A stretch of 29,134 nt of DNA, taken from assembly GCA_002494495.1 (NCBI GenBank), contig DACB01000013.1, forward strand, positions 50,112 through 79,245, written 5' to 3'. Both the position numbers and the translations under genes were made by a program. The DNA is from Methanobacterium sp. UBA294 (GTDB lineage: Archaea; Methanobacteriota; Methanobacteria; Methanobacteriales; Methanobacteriaceae). This document shows positions 22,892 through 29,134 of this stretch, piece after piece. The notes beneath the pieces were generated by a model. The model was not told the origin of the DNA and did no database searches. It saw nothing but the letters and a program-made list of their open reading frames with translations. Position 1 is the first letter of the stretch, and every line of letters begins with the position of its first letter.

Positions 22892-23494
22892 ATGAAAGCA
22901 TGTATACTTTACAGTGGGGGAAAAGACAGCTCCCTCATGGCGGTGATACTTGAAAAGTTAGGATATGAGGTGGAACTTGTAACTGTGAACTTCGGTGTAT
23001 ATCCTTCCTTTAAACCAGCAGCACTGTCTGCCCGTAACCTGGGATACACACACCAGGTACTGGAGGCAGATCAGGAGATTATCCATAAAGCAACAGAAAT
23101 TATTCTGGATGATGGATATCCCAACAACGGACTCAACTACCTTCATCAGGAAGTCCTTCACCGGGCTGCAGATGAATATTCAGTAGTCGCTGATGGAACA
23201 CGTAGGGATGACCGTACACCAAAACTAGATCCAAGCCAGATCAGGAGCTTTGAAGATTCAAAGAAGGCCCAGTACCTGAACCTAACAGGTTTCGGTCATA
23301 AAACCATTGATTATCTTTCAAAAAAATTTTTCAAGATTAAAAAAGAGTTAACCACTGTAAATAATAATTCTGACTATGAAATAGAGATAAGATACCTTAT
23401 AGATCATTTAAGGGGAGATGGAACTGCCCTTAACATATTTCCAGAACACACACAATCAAGAGTACTAGGATGGAGAGAAAATGAGCAGGAATAA
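22892..23494 (+). CDS. PP-loop ATPase, adenine nucleotide alpha hydrolase-like
   Basis: ATP-pyrophosphatase (PP-loop) protein of 200 residues. The signature SGGKDSS (8-14) is intact. Other conserved parts are VNFGVYPSF (about 34-42), the acidic LDDGYPNNGLNYLH stretch, and ADGTRRDDRTPKL (100-112), where PP-loop enzymes activate substrate. The family includes enzymes that adenylate tRNA bases or carboxyls; this subfamily (often labelled asparagine-synthase-like or alpha hydrolase) has no established function that I know. It lacks CxxC motifs, so a thiolation mechanism with a 4Fe-4S cluster is unlikely. It begins 43 bases after the PDCD5 gene and overlaps eL39 by 14 bases. That tight coupling suggests rRNA, tRNA or ribosomal-protein modification. 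No clear ribosome-binding site precedes its ATG. Confidence 0.88.
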   Translation: MKACILYSGGKDSSLMAVILEKLGYEVELVTVNFGVYPSFKPAALSARNLGYTHQVLEADQEIIHKATEIILDDGYPNNGLNYLHQEVLHRAADEYSVVADGTRRDDRTPKLDPSQIRSFEDSKKAQYLNLTGFGHKTIDYLSKKFFKIKKELTTVNNNSDYEIEIRYLIDHLRGDGTALNIFPEHTQSRVLGWRENEQE

Positions 23495-23636
23495 GCCATT
23501 AGGCAAAAAATTAAGACTGGCTAAAGCCAACAAACAGAATAGAAGAGTACCTCTCTGGGTAATGCTTAAAACATCAAGAAAAGTAAGAACCCACCCTAAG
23601 ATGAGGCAATGGAGAAGAAGTAAGATCAAGGCATAA
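23481..23636 (+). CDS. rpl39e: Large ribosomal subunit protein eL39
   Basis: A 51-residue, highly basic ribosomal protein that lines the peptide exit tunnel in archaea and eukaryotes. The translation begins MSRNKPLGKKLRLAKA, continues NRRVPLWVMLKT and ends RQWRRSKIKA, matching the family end to end. It starts inside the preceding PP-loop gene (14-base overlap in another frame) and ends 25 bases before eL31. GGAGAG lies 3-8 bases upstream of the ATG, within the preceding coding sequence. Confidence 0.96.
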   Translation: MSRNKPLGKKLRLAKANKQNRRVPLWVMLKTSRKVRTHPKMRQWRRSKIKA

Positions 23637-23661
23637 TAGCCTTATTTGAGGAGAAAAGATC

Positions 23662-23907
23662 ATGGAAAGAGTTTACACCATACCATTAAGGGATGTTAAA
23701 AAGGTACCCCGGACCATCAGGTCCCCCAAGGCAATACGTCTCATTAGAGAATTCATGGAAAGACACATGAAATCTGATGATATCATAATAGACTCATCTG
23801 TAAATGAAAAAATATGGGAAAGAGGTATCCAGAAAACACCACCAAAGATAAAGGTAAAGGCCATTAAAGATGAGGATGGTACCGTATCAGTCACCTTGGT
23901 AGATTAG
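23662..23907 (+). CDS. rpl31e: Large ribosomal subunit protein eL31
   Basis: Ribosomal protein near the exit tunnel mouth, a docking area for SRP and nascent-chain factors in archaea and eukaryotes. The 81 residues carry the conserved YTIPLRDVKKVPRT beginning, the RAIRL-like KAIRLIREFMERHMK helix and the WERGIQKTPPKIKVK strand. GAGGAG lies 8 bases before the ATG. The aIF6 gene follows after only 7 bases. Confidence 0.96.
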   Translation: MERVYTIPLRDVKKVPRTIRSPKAIRLIREFMERHMKSDDIIIDSSVNEKIWERGIQKTPPKIKVKAIKDEDGTVSVTLVD

Positions 23908-23914
23908 TGGTTTG

Positions 23915-24589
23915 ATGATTAAAAGATTAAATCTGAGGGGAAACCCTAATATTGGGGTTTCCATTGCTGTCACTGAAAAATTGGCCATAATACCACCTAA
24001 ACTTACGCCGGAAACAGTAGCTCTAATTGGGGAATCACTGGATGTGGAAACAGTGGAGACCCTGATAAGCGGGAGTAACCTGGCAGGTGCACTTACCTGC
24101 GGGAATTCCAATGGTTTTGTAGTGTCCAAGTATACCTTCGACAGGGAAATTGAAACCTTAAAGGATACTGGTGTAGAGGTGGAGAAAATACATGACAGAC
24201 TAACTGCACTGGGTAACATAATGCTGGCCAATGATTTCGGGGCCATAGTAAATCCATTGCTCTCTGATGAATCAGTGGAGCGGATATCTCAGGTTTTGGA
24301 TGTTGATGTAGCTAAAGGAAGTATAGCGGAATTCAAGATTACTGGTGCTGTGGCGGTTGCAACCAACAAAGGGGTGTTGCTACATCCATCCGCAAGTCAG
24401 CGCGATATTGAACTGGTAGAAAAGATACTTAAAGTACCGGCCGATGTGGGAACAGTTAACCATGGTACATCACTAGTTGGGGCATGCGCAGCAGCCAATT
24501 CTAAGGGAGTCCTGGTAAGTTTAGACACCACGGGGCCCGAACTTGCAAGAATAGAAGAAACATTTGGTTTTCTAGAGGGATATTTATGA
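23915..24589 (+). CDS. eif6: Translation initiation factor aIF6
   Basis: Anti-association factor that binds the large subunit at uL14 and keeps 30S and 50S apart; also a late biogenesis factor. The 224 residues form the five-fold pentein repeat, with repeated NxNG/ANDFG, GxLxHP-like (GVLLHPSA) and GSLVGACAAANSKGVLV-like elements. The ATG at 23915 is taken, with a GTGGT just upstream; a TTG three bases earlier is possible. It ends in an ATGA overlap with eL18/LX. Confidence 0.96.
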   Translation: MIKRLNLRGNPNIGVSIAVTEKLAIIPPKLTPETVALIGESLDVETVETLISGSNLAGALTCGNSNGFVVSKYTFDREIETLKDTGVEVEKIHDRLTALGNIMLANDFGAIVNPLLSDESVERISQVLDVDVAKGSIAEFKITGAVAVATNKGVLLHPSASQRDIELVEKILKVPADVGTVNHGTSLVGACAAANSKGVLVSLDTTGPELARIEETFGFLEGYL

Positions 24590-24816
24590 AGACAAAGATA
24601 TTTAGGATTCAGGGTAAATTTATGATGGGTAACGCTTTAAAACCCTTCACCAAAGAATTAAAAGCTACAAATGAAGAAGAAATAAGGGAAAGGATTTATT
24701 CAGAATTTGGTAGCAAACACCACATCAAACGAAATAAGATTAAAATAGAAGACATCACCGAGATTTCTGCTGATGAAGTGCTTGATCCAGTAGTTAAAGC
24801 CCTCCTTAAGGAGTGA
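24586..24816 (+). CDS. rpl18a: Ribosomal protein L18Ae/LX
   Basis: Archaeal large-subunit protein LX (eL20 family), 76 residues. The segment FRIQGKFMMGN...PFTKELKATNEEE and IYSEFGSKHHIKRNKIKIEDI are typical. GAGGGAT precedes the ATG, which overlaps the aIF6 stop in ATGA. The next gene, prefoldin alpha, starts 5 bases after its stop. Confidence 0.95.
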   Translation: MKTKIFRIQGKFMMGNALKPFTKELKATNEEEIRERIYSEFGSKHHIKRNKIKIEDITEISADEVLDPVVKALLKE

Positions 24817-24821
24817 TTAAA

Positions 24822-25256
24822 GTGGAAGATAGAGAACGTCTGAATCAACTTGTAAACGAGCTTAACTTGTACAAGGAACAGGCAGAAATTTTAAACCAAC
24901 AGGTGGACACTGTACAGGCCAACATCGCCGATATCACCATTGCCCAGGAAACTCTGCAAACCATTAAGGATAAAAAGGACACTGAGACACTGGTACCCAT
25001 TGGTGCCGGATCATTCATCATAACTGAGATCAAAAACACAGATGAAATAATAGTTGGATTAGGTTCCGGGGCAGCCGTAAAGAAGAAGATATCTGATGCA
25101 GAAGAAAGTATCAATGAACAGAAAAAGGATTTAGAGGCAGTGGTTAGTAAAATTACAGATCAGCTTAATAAGATGAATGAGCTCATCATTCAAAAGACAC
25201 CAGAAGCTGAAGCCCTCATTCAGAAACTGGAAGGGACTGAAAATCAGATCAAATAA
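24822..25256 (+). CDS. pfdA: Prefoldin subunit alpha
   Basis: Alpha subunit of the hexameric co-chaperone that holds unfolded proteins in long coiled-coil tentacles. The 144 residues show the N-terminal coiled coil (about 3-50), two short beta hairpins with the LVPIGAGSFI motif and VGLGSGAAVKK, and the C-terminal coiled coil (about 88-140). GTG at 24822 is chosen over the GTG at 24813: AAGGAGTGA (24808-24816) then lies at the right distance, and the product begins MEDRERL as in relatives. An A/T-rich gap with a T run (25261-25269) follows before ftsY. Confidence 0.95.
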   Translation: MEDRERLNQLVNELNLYKEQAEILNQQVDTVQANIADITIAQETLQTIKDKKDTETLVPIGAGSFIITEIKNTDEIIVGLGSGAAVKKKISDAEESINEQKKDLEAVVSKITDQLNKMNELIIQKTPEAEALIQKLEGTENQIK

Positions 25257-25326
25257 ACTACTTTTTTTTAAACATCAAATTTAGTCTGAAAAAACTTGAA
25301 TTAGAAATTTATAAAGGTGAACTTCT

Positions 25327-26475
25327 TTGTTTGAATCACTTAAAAAGAAACTCTCTAGTACTGTTGGTAAAATTACTGATAAATTATCCAAAGAGGAAGA
25401 AGAAGCTAAAAAGAGTGAGGACCAAGATAAGTCTGAAGCAGCCCAGAAGGCTGGTAAAACCGACACAAAGAAGGCCCCTAAATCTGAGGTTAAACAAGAA
25501 GAAAAATCAGAAAAAAGGAAGGAAAAATCTGATACAAAGGAGCCAGAGCAGGAAGATTCCTTAAGTGAAGAGATGGAACCCTCAGAAAAGGAGAAAAAAG
25601 GTCTCTTATCCTTCGTCCGACATAAAACCATCTCAGAAAAGGACGTGGATGATATTCTATTCGAACTGGAGATGTCCCTTCTGGAAGGGGATGTGGCTCT
25701 GGAAGTGGCAGAAGAAATAATAAACTCTGTAAAAGAAGACCTGGTTGGCCGGAAGATCAAACGAAAAAGTGATGTTTCAGAATTTACTAAAGAAGCCCTT
25801 AAAAATGCAATATCTAAAATATTAGAAGTAGACAGCCAGAATATAGATGAACTTATCCAATTGAAACAGAAACAGGGTGAACCCCTTAAGATCATGTTTG
25901 TGGGCATAAACGGTACTGGAAAAACTACCACTATAGCCAAGATAGCCACGCATTTCATGGAGAAAGGTTACAAACCAGTAATGGCAGCTTCTGATACATT
26001 CCGAGCAGGGGCTATTGAACAGTTAACCCACCACGCAGATAAAATCGGTGTTAAAATAATAAAACACAAAAAGGGTGCAGATCCAGCGGCAGTTGCATTT
26101 GACGCCGTAGAACATGCCAAAGCCAAGCAAAAAGAACTGGTACTTGTTGACACAGCTGGCAGAATGCAGACCAACGTAAATCTCATGGATGAAATGAAAA
26201 AGATTCAGAGGATCATAAAACCAGATCTTATACTATTCGTTGGCGATGCATTAACTGGCAACGATGCTGTAGAACAGGCCAGGAAATTCGATGATACAGT
26301 GGGTGTAGATGGAATAATACTAACCAAGGCAGATGCAGATGCTAAAGGAGGAGCAGCATTATCCATCGGGCATGTGATAAACAAACCCATACTCTTTTTA
26401 GGTACAGGACAGTCATACTCCGATATAATGGAATTTAAGCCCGAATGGATGGTTGAACAGGTGTTTGGGGAATAA
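25327..26475 (+). CDS. ftsY: Signal recognition particle receptor FtsY
   Basis: SRP receptor GTPase that docks ribosome-nascent chain-SRP complexes at the membrane. The 382 residues start with a short amphipathic helix (MFESLKKKLS), then a long Lys/Glu/Ser-rich linker (about 21-92), then the NG domain: G1 GINGTGKTTT (193-202), DTFRAGA (223-229), DTAGR (275-279) and TKADADAKGGA. The start is TTG at 25327; AAGGTGA (25314-25320) fits it. It closes the ribosomal cluster, which also encodes exit-tunnel proteins eL31 and eL39. It ends 10 bases from the convergent methyltransferase gene. Confidence 0.97.
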   Translation: MFESLKKKLSSTVGKITDKLSKEEEEAKKSEDQDKSEAAQKAGKTDTKKAPKSEVKQEEKSEKRKEKSDTKEPEQEDSLSEEMEPSEKEKKGLLSFVRHKTISEKDVDDILFELEMSLLEGDVALEVAEEIINSVKEDLVGRKIKRKSDVSEFTKEALKNAISKILEVDSQNIDELIQLKQKQGEPLKIMFVGINGTGKTTTIAKIATHFMEKGYKPVMAASDTFRAGAIEQLTHHADKIGVKIIKHKKGADPAAVAFDAVEHAKAKQKELVLVDTAGRMQTNVNLMDEMKKIQRIIKPDLILFVGDALTGNDAVEQARKFDDTVGVDGIILTKADADAKGGAALSIGHVINKPILFLGTGQSYSDIMEFKPEWMVEQVFGE

Positions 26476-26485
26476 TTTTTTAATT

Positions 26486-27169
26486 TTACTTTTTACCGCC
26501 AAAAACAGCCCCCTCAACATACCTCCACATCACATCAACTTTTTTAAATCCAATCTCACGTAGCCAGTCTAAATGGTTCATTAATGGTGCGGGATGATCT
26601 TCCTTGTATGCTGTTGGCGCCCATTTCTCTTCAACTTCCTTTAATGGCATGGATTTAAGCATGAACTCCTTCCATTGTTCATGGTTTGTTCTGTCTAGAT
26701 ATTCGCTGGAAGTGAGAACCTGGTCTGCAATGAGTAAAACACCCCCTGGGTTGAGGGCTTCATATATCTTCTGATAAATGGTTATCTTCTCTTCATCAGT
26801 TTGCAGGTGATGCAGTGCCAGTGAGGATATAATCAGGTCATAATTGTTTTCACCATAATGGAAGTCGCGCAGATCAGCCACATGAAATTCTATATCATCA
26901 AATTCAGACAGTTTATATTTGGTTATGTCGATCATGTTCTCTGCTAGGTCGATGCAGGTAACATGTGCCTTGGGGTATCTCTTTTTAACTTCTCTGGTTA
27001 TGTTACCAGTTCCACATCCCAGATCCAGGACTTTAATTGGTTTGGAACTCTCGAAGGGAATACTCCTGATTAGTGAATCTATCATTTCCTTATAGTTGGG
27101 GATTAACTTCAATATTAAACCGTCATATTCTTCTGCTTCTTCTTCAAAATGGTTTTTAACATCTTTCAA
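26486..27169 (-). CDS. Class I SAM-dependent methyltransferase
   Basis: Rossmann-fold methyltransferase of 227 residues with motif I LDLGCGTGN (48-56), the acidic D74 of strand 2 (TCIDLAENM), a VADLRDF motif (strand 3), and LIISSLALHHL (motif IV). The N-terminal FEEEAEEYDGLILKLIPNYKEM segment resembles CmoA-like and related small-molecule methyltransferases. The substrate is not identifiable. The start is TTG at 27169, with GGAGA 8 bases upstream. It is convergent with ftsY and has no operon partner. Confidence 0.85.
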   Translation of the reverse strand: MKDVKNHFEEEAEEYDGLILKLIPNYKEMIDSLIRSIPFESSKPIKVLDLGCGTGNITREVKKRYPKAHVTCIDLAENMIDITKYKLSEFDDIEFHVADLRDFHYGENNYDLIISSLALHHLQTDEEKITIYQKIYEALNPGGVLLIADQVLTSSEYLDRTNHEQWKEFMLKSMPLKEVEEKWAPTAYKEDHPAPLMNHLDWLREIGFKKVDVMWRYVEGAVFGGKK

Positions 27170-27211
27170 GGTTAATGTCTCCTGTAAATAAATTCAGTTT
27201 CCATGTTTAAA

Positions 27212-27301
27212 TTATAGTAACTGGTCTGCATATTCCCTTAACGGTACCAAACGTATAAACTGTAATGTGATGACCACGGAAAACTTATCATTACCTTTCA
27301 T
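27212..27301 (-). CDS. Possible tiny ORF or remnant of a lost gene
   Basis: A 29-codon frame (MKGNDKFSVVITLQFIRLV...) ends at 27212. The same frame stays open upstream to 27367 without a start codon (EVFIIELRKRHITQE precedes it), and the stretch has higher GC than the flanking gap. It may be the tail of a decayed gene. It has no recognised family and only a partial AGGA before the ATG. Confidence 0.25.
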   Translation of the reverse strand: MKGNDKFSVVITLQFIRLVPLREYADQLL

Positions 27302-27413
27302 TTCCTGGGTGATATGCCGCTTCCGGAGTTCAATAATAAAAACCTCTATTTTTATATGTTTGTTAGTTCATTTTTTAGGAATATTAAATTTTTGAATATT
27401 ATAACCAATAACA

Positions 27414-27421
27414 TTATATAA
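27414..27421 (+). promoter_or_regulatory. TATA box for the adhesin-like gene
   Basis: TTATATAA lies 39-46 bases before the GTG start at 27460, predicting transcription start near 27440. GGGGTGA (27449-27455) lies 4 bases before the GTG and serves as the ribosome-binding site. Confidence 0.5.
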
Positions 27422-27459
27422 TAGTTATTAACCATTTACTAATCTTATGGGGTGAGTGA

Positions 27460-29134
27460 GTGTTTACAAAAGCAAATGCTAAGATACTTTTATTTATAAT
27501 AGGGTTTGTTTTTTCAATTTTCATGTTTTTTGGAGTTGTTTCAGCGGCTACTTTGAATGCTACTGAAGCAGAATTAGCTGCGTCAGGAGTTAAAAATTTT
27601 ACAGAAACATATAATGATGTACCCGGGTATGTGGTTGTAAATAATAAGAATAGTTCTTCACCTTCCTTTTTAAAAACAGCTACTACATGGACTATCCAAC
27701 TTAACAACGGTGCAACTACACCAGTAACAATAAGTAGTGTAAATGCTCCTACAGGCCCTTCTGGATCAGCTACGGGTACTTTATCTAAATCAGAATATTT
27801 AACAGTTGCAGCTAATGTAAAAAATTTCATTGCTTCTAATGGTCGGGCACCTAATTATGCAAGCAGTTCCCTCGGAAATATACGCTATGAATCGTTACTG
27901 TATACATATTCTAAGGTTTTAGACTTTTATAAATCAAATGGTAGGTTACCAAATACAGTTTCAGTAGTATATGTTGTAGGTGTAAGAACTAGTGGTGTAG
28001 TTATTCCGCCTCAGGATTATGCACCCCCAATAGTAACTGCCAATCCTGTAGGTGGAGTATATAATTCTGCAAGAATTGTTACGTTAACAGCAACTGATAA
28101 TCGTGACCTCCATCCATCTATTTATTATACCCTTGATGGTTCAACACCTACAACCTCAAGCACGAGATATACAAACCCAATTAATATCAATACTCCCGGT
28201 AACACAATTTTGAAGTTCATGGCTAGAGATGCATCCGGTAATCAAGCGGCAGTTCAAACCATGACTTACACATTAAAACTAGTAAAAAACATTAGAACTG
28301 GTAATATTTATACATCGATACAAAGTGCAATAGACGATTCTTCAACCTTAATTGGAGATACTATTCAAGTACATGCAGGTACATTTACAGAAAATATTCT
28401 AATTACTAAAAAACTTACACTAATGGCCGCTACAGGCGAAAATATAATACTCCAATCCCCAAATTCATACGGTCCTATTATAACTATAAATTCACCTGGA
28501 AATGGTACCACAATCCGAGGTTTTATTATAAATGGATCCACAAGTACAACCGGAATATTTTTACATAATGTTTCAGATTGTGTTATAACTGGTAATACTA
28601 TAAATAATGATGTAAGTAATAATAATGCAAATGGTGTTACATCATATAGAGCAATAAATTGTACTATTAGTGAAAATGATATAAATCATAACGGTATGGG
28701 CATTTGGTTAACATATAATTCAACTAGTAATAATATTCAACATAATTCTTTAACCTACAACAATTTTAATGGAATTCAAATTGATAACTCAAATAAAAAT
28801 ACTGTACAGGATAATATAGCATCTTATAATAAAGGAGATGGAATTTATATTTACTATTCTAATTACAATAATATTCTGAATAATACTGCAATGTATCAAA
28901 ATAATGACTTCGGTAATGCAGGGATTAGTGTTTATAGTAGCTCTTATAATTCAGTTTTGAATAATATTCTAAAATATAATGGTTTTGGATTATATCTTGG
29001 TCATAGTTCAAATAACACAGTAAGAAAAAATACGATAACCAATAATGGACATGGCATCTACATAATGAATTCTTCAGATAAAATAAATTATAACAATATT
29101 TACAGTAACAGTAAGATTGGACTTATTAATAATG
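27460..29134 (+). CDS. Secreted adhesin-like protein: pseudomurein-binding repeats, chitobiase-like domain, beta-helix (3' end outside window)
   Basis: Cell-surface protein, 558 codons visible and open to the window end. The GTG start at 27460 gives an N-terminal signal peptide with a basic head and a long hydrophobic core, and a likely cleavage near VSA-A (28-30). Residues about 112-172 hold one and a half pseudomurein-binding repeats (YLTVAANVKNFIASNGRAPNY and YSKVLDFYKSNGRLPN), which would bind it to the pseudomurein wall. Residues about 189-272 form a chitobiase/hexosaminidase C-terminal-like beta-sandwich (IYYTLDGSTPT and FMARDASGNQ). From about 280 a NosD-like right-handed beta-helix begins, with turns marked by N-G-I/N-T-I patterns. 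The protein is Asn/Ser/Thr-rich with many N-x-S/T sequons that AglB could glycosylate. GC is lower than in neighbouring genes. Adhesion or polysaccharide binding is inferred. Confidence 0.88.
   Translation, partial: MFTKANAKILLFIIGFVFSIFMFFGVVSAATLNATEAELAASGVKNFTETYNDVPGYVVVNNKNSSSPSFLKTATTWTIQLNNGATTPVTISSVNAPTGPSGSATGTLSKSEYLTVAANVKNFIASNGRAPNYASSSLGNIRYESLLYTYSKVLDFYKSNGRLPNTVSVVYVVGVRTSGVVIPPQDYAPPIVTANPVGGVYNSARIVTLTATDNRDLHPSIYYTLDGSTPTTSSTRYTNPININTPGNTILKFMARDASGNQAAVQTMTYTLKLVKNIRTGNIYTSIQSAIDDSSTLIGDTIQVHAGTFTENILITKKLTLMAATGENIILQSPNSYGPIITINSPGNGTTIRGFIINGSTSTTGIFLHNVSDCVITGNTINNDVSNNNANGVTSYRAINCTISENDINHNGMGIWLTYNSTSNNIQHNSLTYNNFNGIQIDNSNKNTVQDNIASYNKGDGIYIYYSNYNNILNNTAMYQNNDFGNAGISVYSSSYNSVLNNILKYNGFGLYLGHSSNNTVRKNTITNNGHGIYIMNSSDKINYNNIYSNSKIGLINN

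Noticed and set aside
25281..25958. Long minus-strand open frame opposite ftsY
   Set aside because: It is Ser/Phe-rich in the way expected from the complement of Lys/Glu-rich coding sequence, and ftsY is certain.
27414..27830. Minus-strand 138-codon frame at the adhesin 5' end
   Set aside because: It is opposite the signal peptide and pseudomurein-binding region of a clear plus-strand gene with promoter and ribosome-binding site.

Overview
This is a stretch of an AT-rich euryarchaeal chromosome, almost certainly a methanogen of the Methanobacteriales (Methanobacterium-like). It carries archaeal information-processing genes (MCM, aIF2-beta, Nmd3, aIF6, RNase P component 4, prefoldin alpha, S19e, L39e, L31e, L18Ae/LX), an AglB oligosaccharyltransferase, and a secreted protein with pseudomurein-binding repeats; a pseudomurein wall is confined to that order and a few close relatives. 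The order rnp4-yhbY-S19e-PDCD5-PP-loop-L39e-L31e-aIF6-LX-pfdA-ftsY also matches, from memory, the Methanothermobacter arrangement. The low GC content suggests a mesophile. No tRNA, rRNA, CRISPR array, insertion sequence or prophage was found.

Region 1 (1-5433): membrane and nucleotide genes. A truncated DedA protein is followed by a CDF zinc-type exporter. On the minus strand come a CPBP (CAAX-type) intramembrane protease and a two-gene unit: a polyprenol/dolichol-kinase-like membrane protein and an atypical thymidylate-kinase-like P-loop kinase. The unit is divergent from a normal tmk. Next come an orphan acidic protein and a small KH-like protein behind tyrS.

Region 2 (5457-13352): tyrS, the aIF2-beta/nmd3 pair and mcm lie on the minus strand. 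A plus-strand pair follows (a membrane-anchored coiled-coil protein and an acyltransferase-3 family membrane protein). A minus-strand pair then encodes a metallophosphoesterase and the rRNA 2'-O-methyltransferase RlmE/FtsJ, whose reading frames overlap by 8 bases.

Region 3 (13530-21186): plus-strand type IA topoisomerase, AglB, a DRG-type GTPase, archaeal Thi4 thiazole synthase and an AK6/Fap7-type kinase, with AT-rich promoter and terminator signals between them.

Region 4 (21422-26475): a tightly packed ribosome-biogenesis and protein-targeting cluster, with overlaps or short gaps, from RNase P component 4 to the SRP receptor FtsY. The 51-codon L39e gene is inside it. The least understood member is a PP-loop ATPase that overlaps L39e.

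Region 5 (26486-29134): a convergent SAM methyltransferase, a 290-base gap with a possible gene remnant, and the first 558 codons of a secreted adhesin-like protein that runs off the window.

Most of the window is conserved core genome. No new multi-gene system is obvious. The best leads are the polyprenol-kinase/atypical-kinase pair, the PP-loop protein in the ribosomal cluster, the KH-like protein after tyrS, the gene at 4654-5064 bracketed by a near-copy of the tmk 3' end, and the recurrent short repeats that start at stop codons (nmd3, rlmE, topA).
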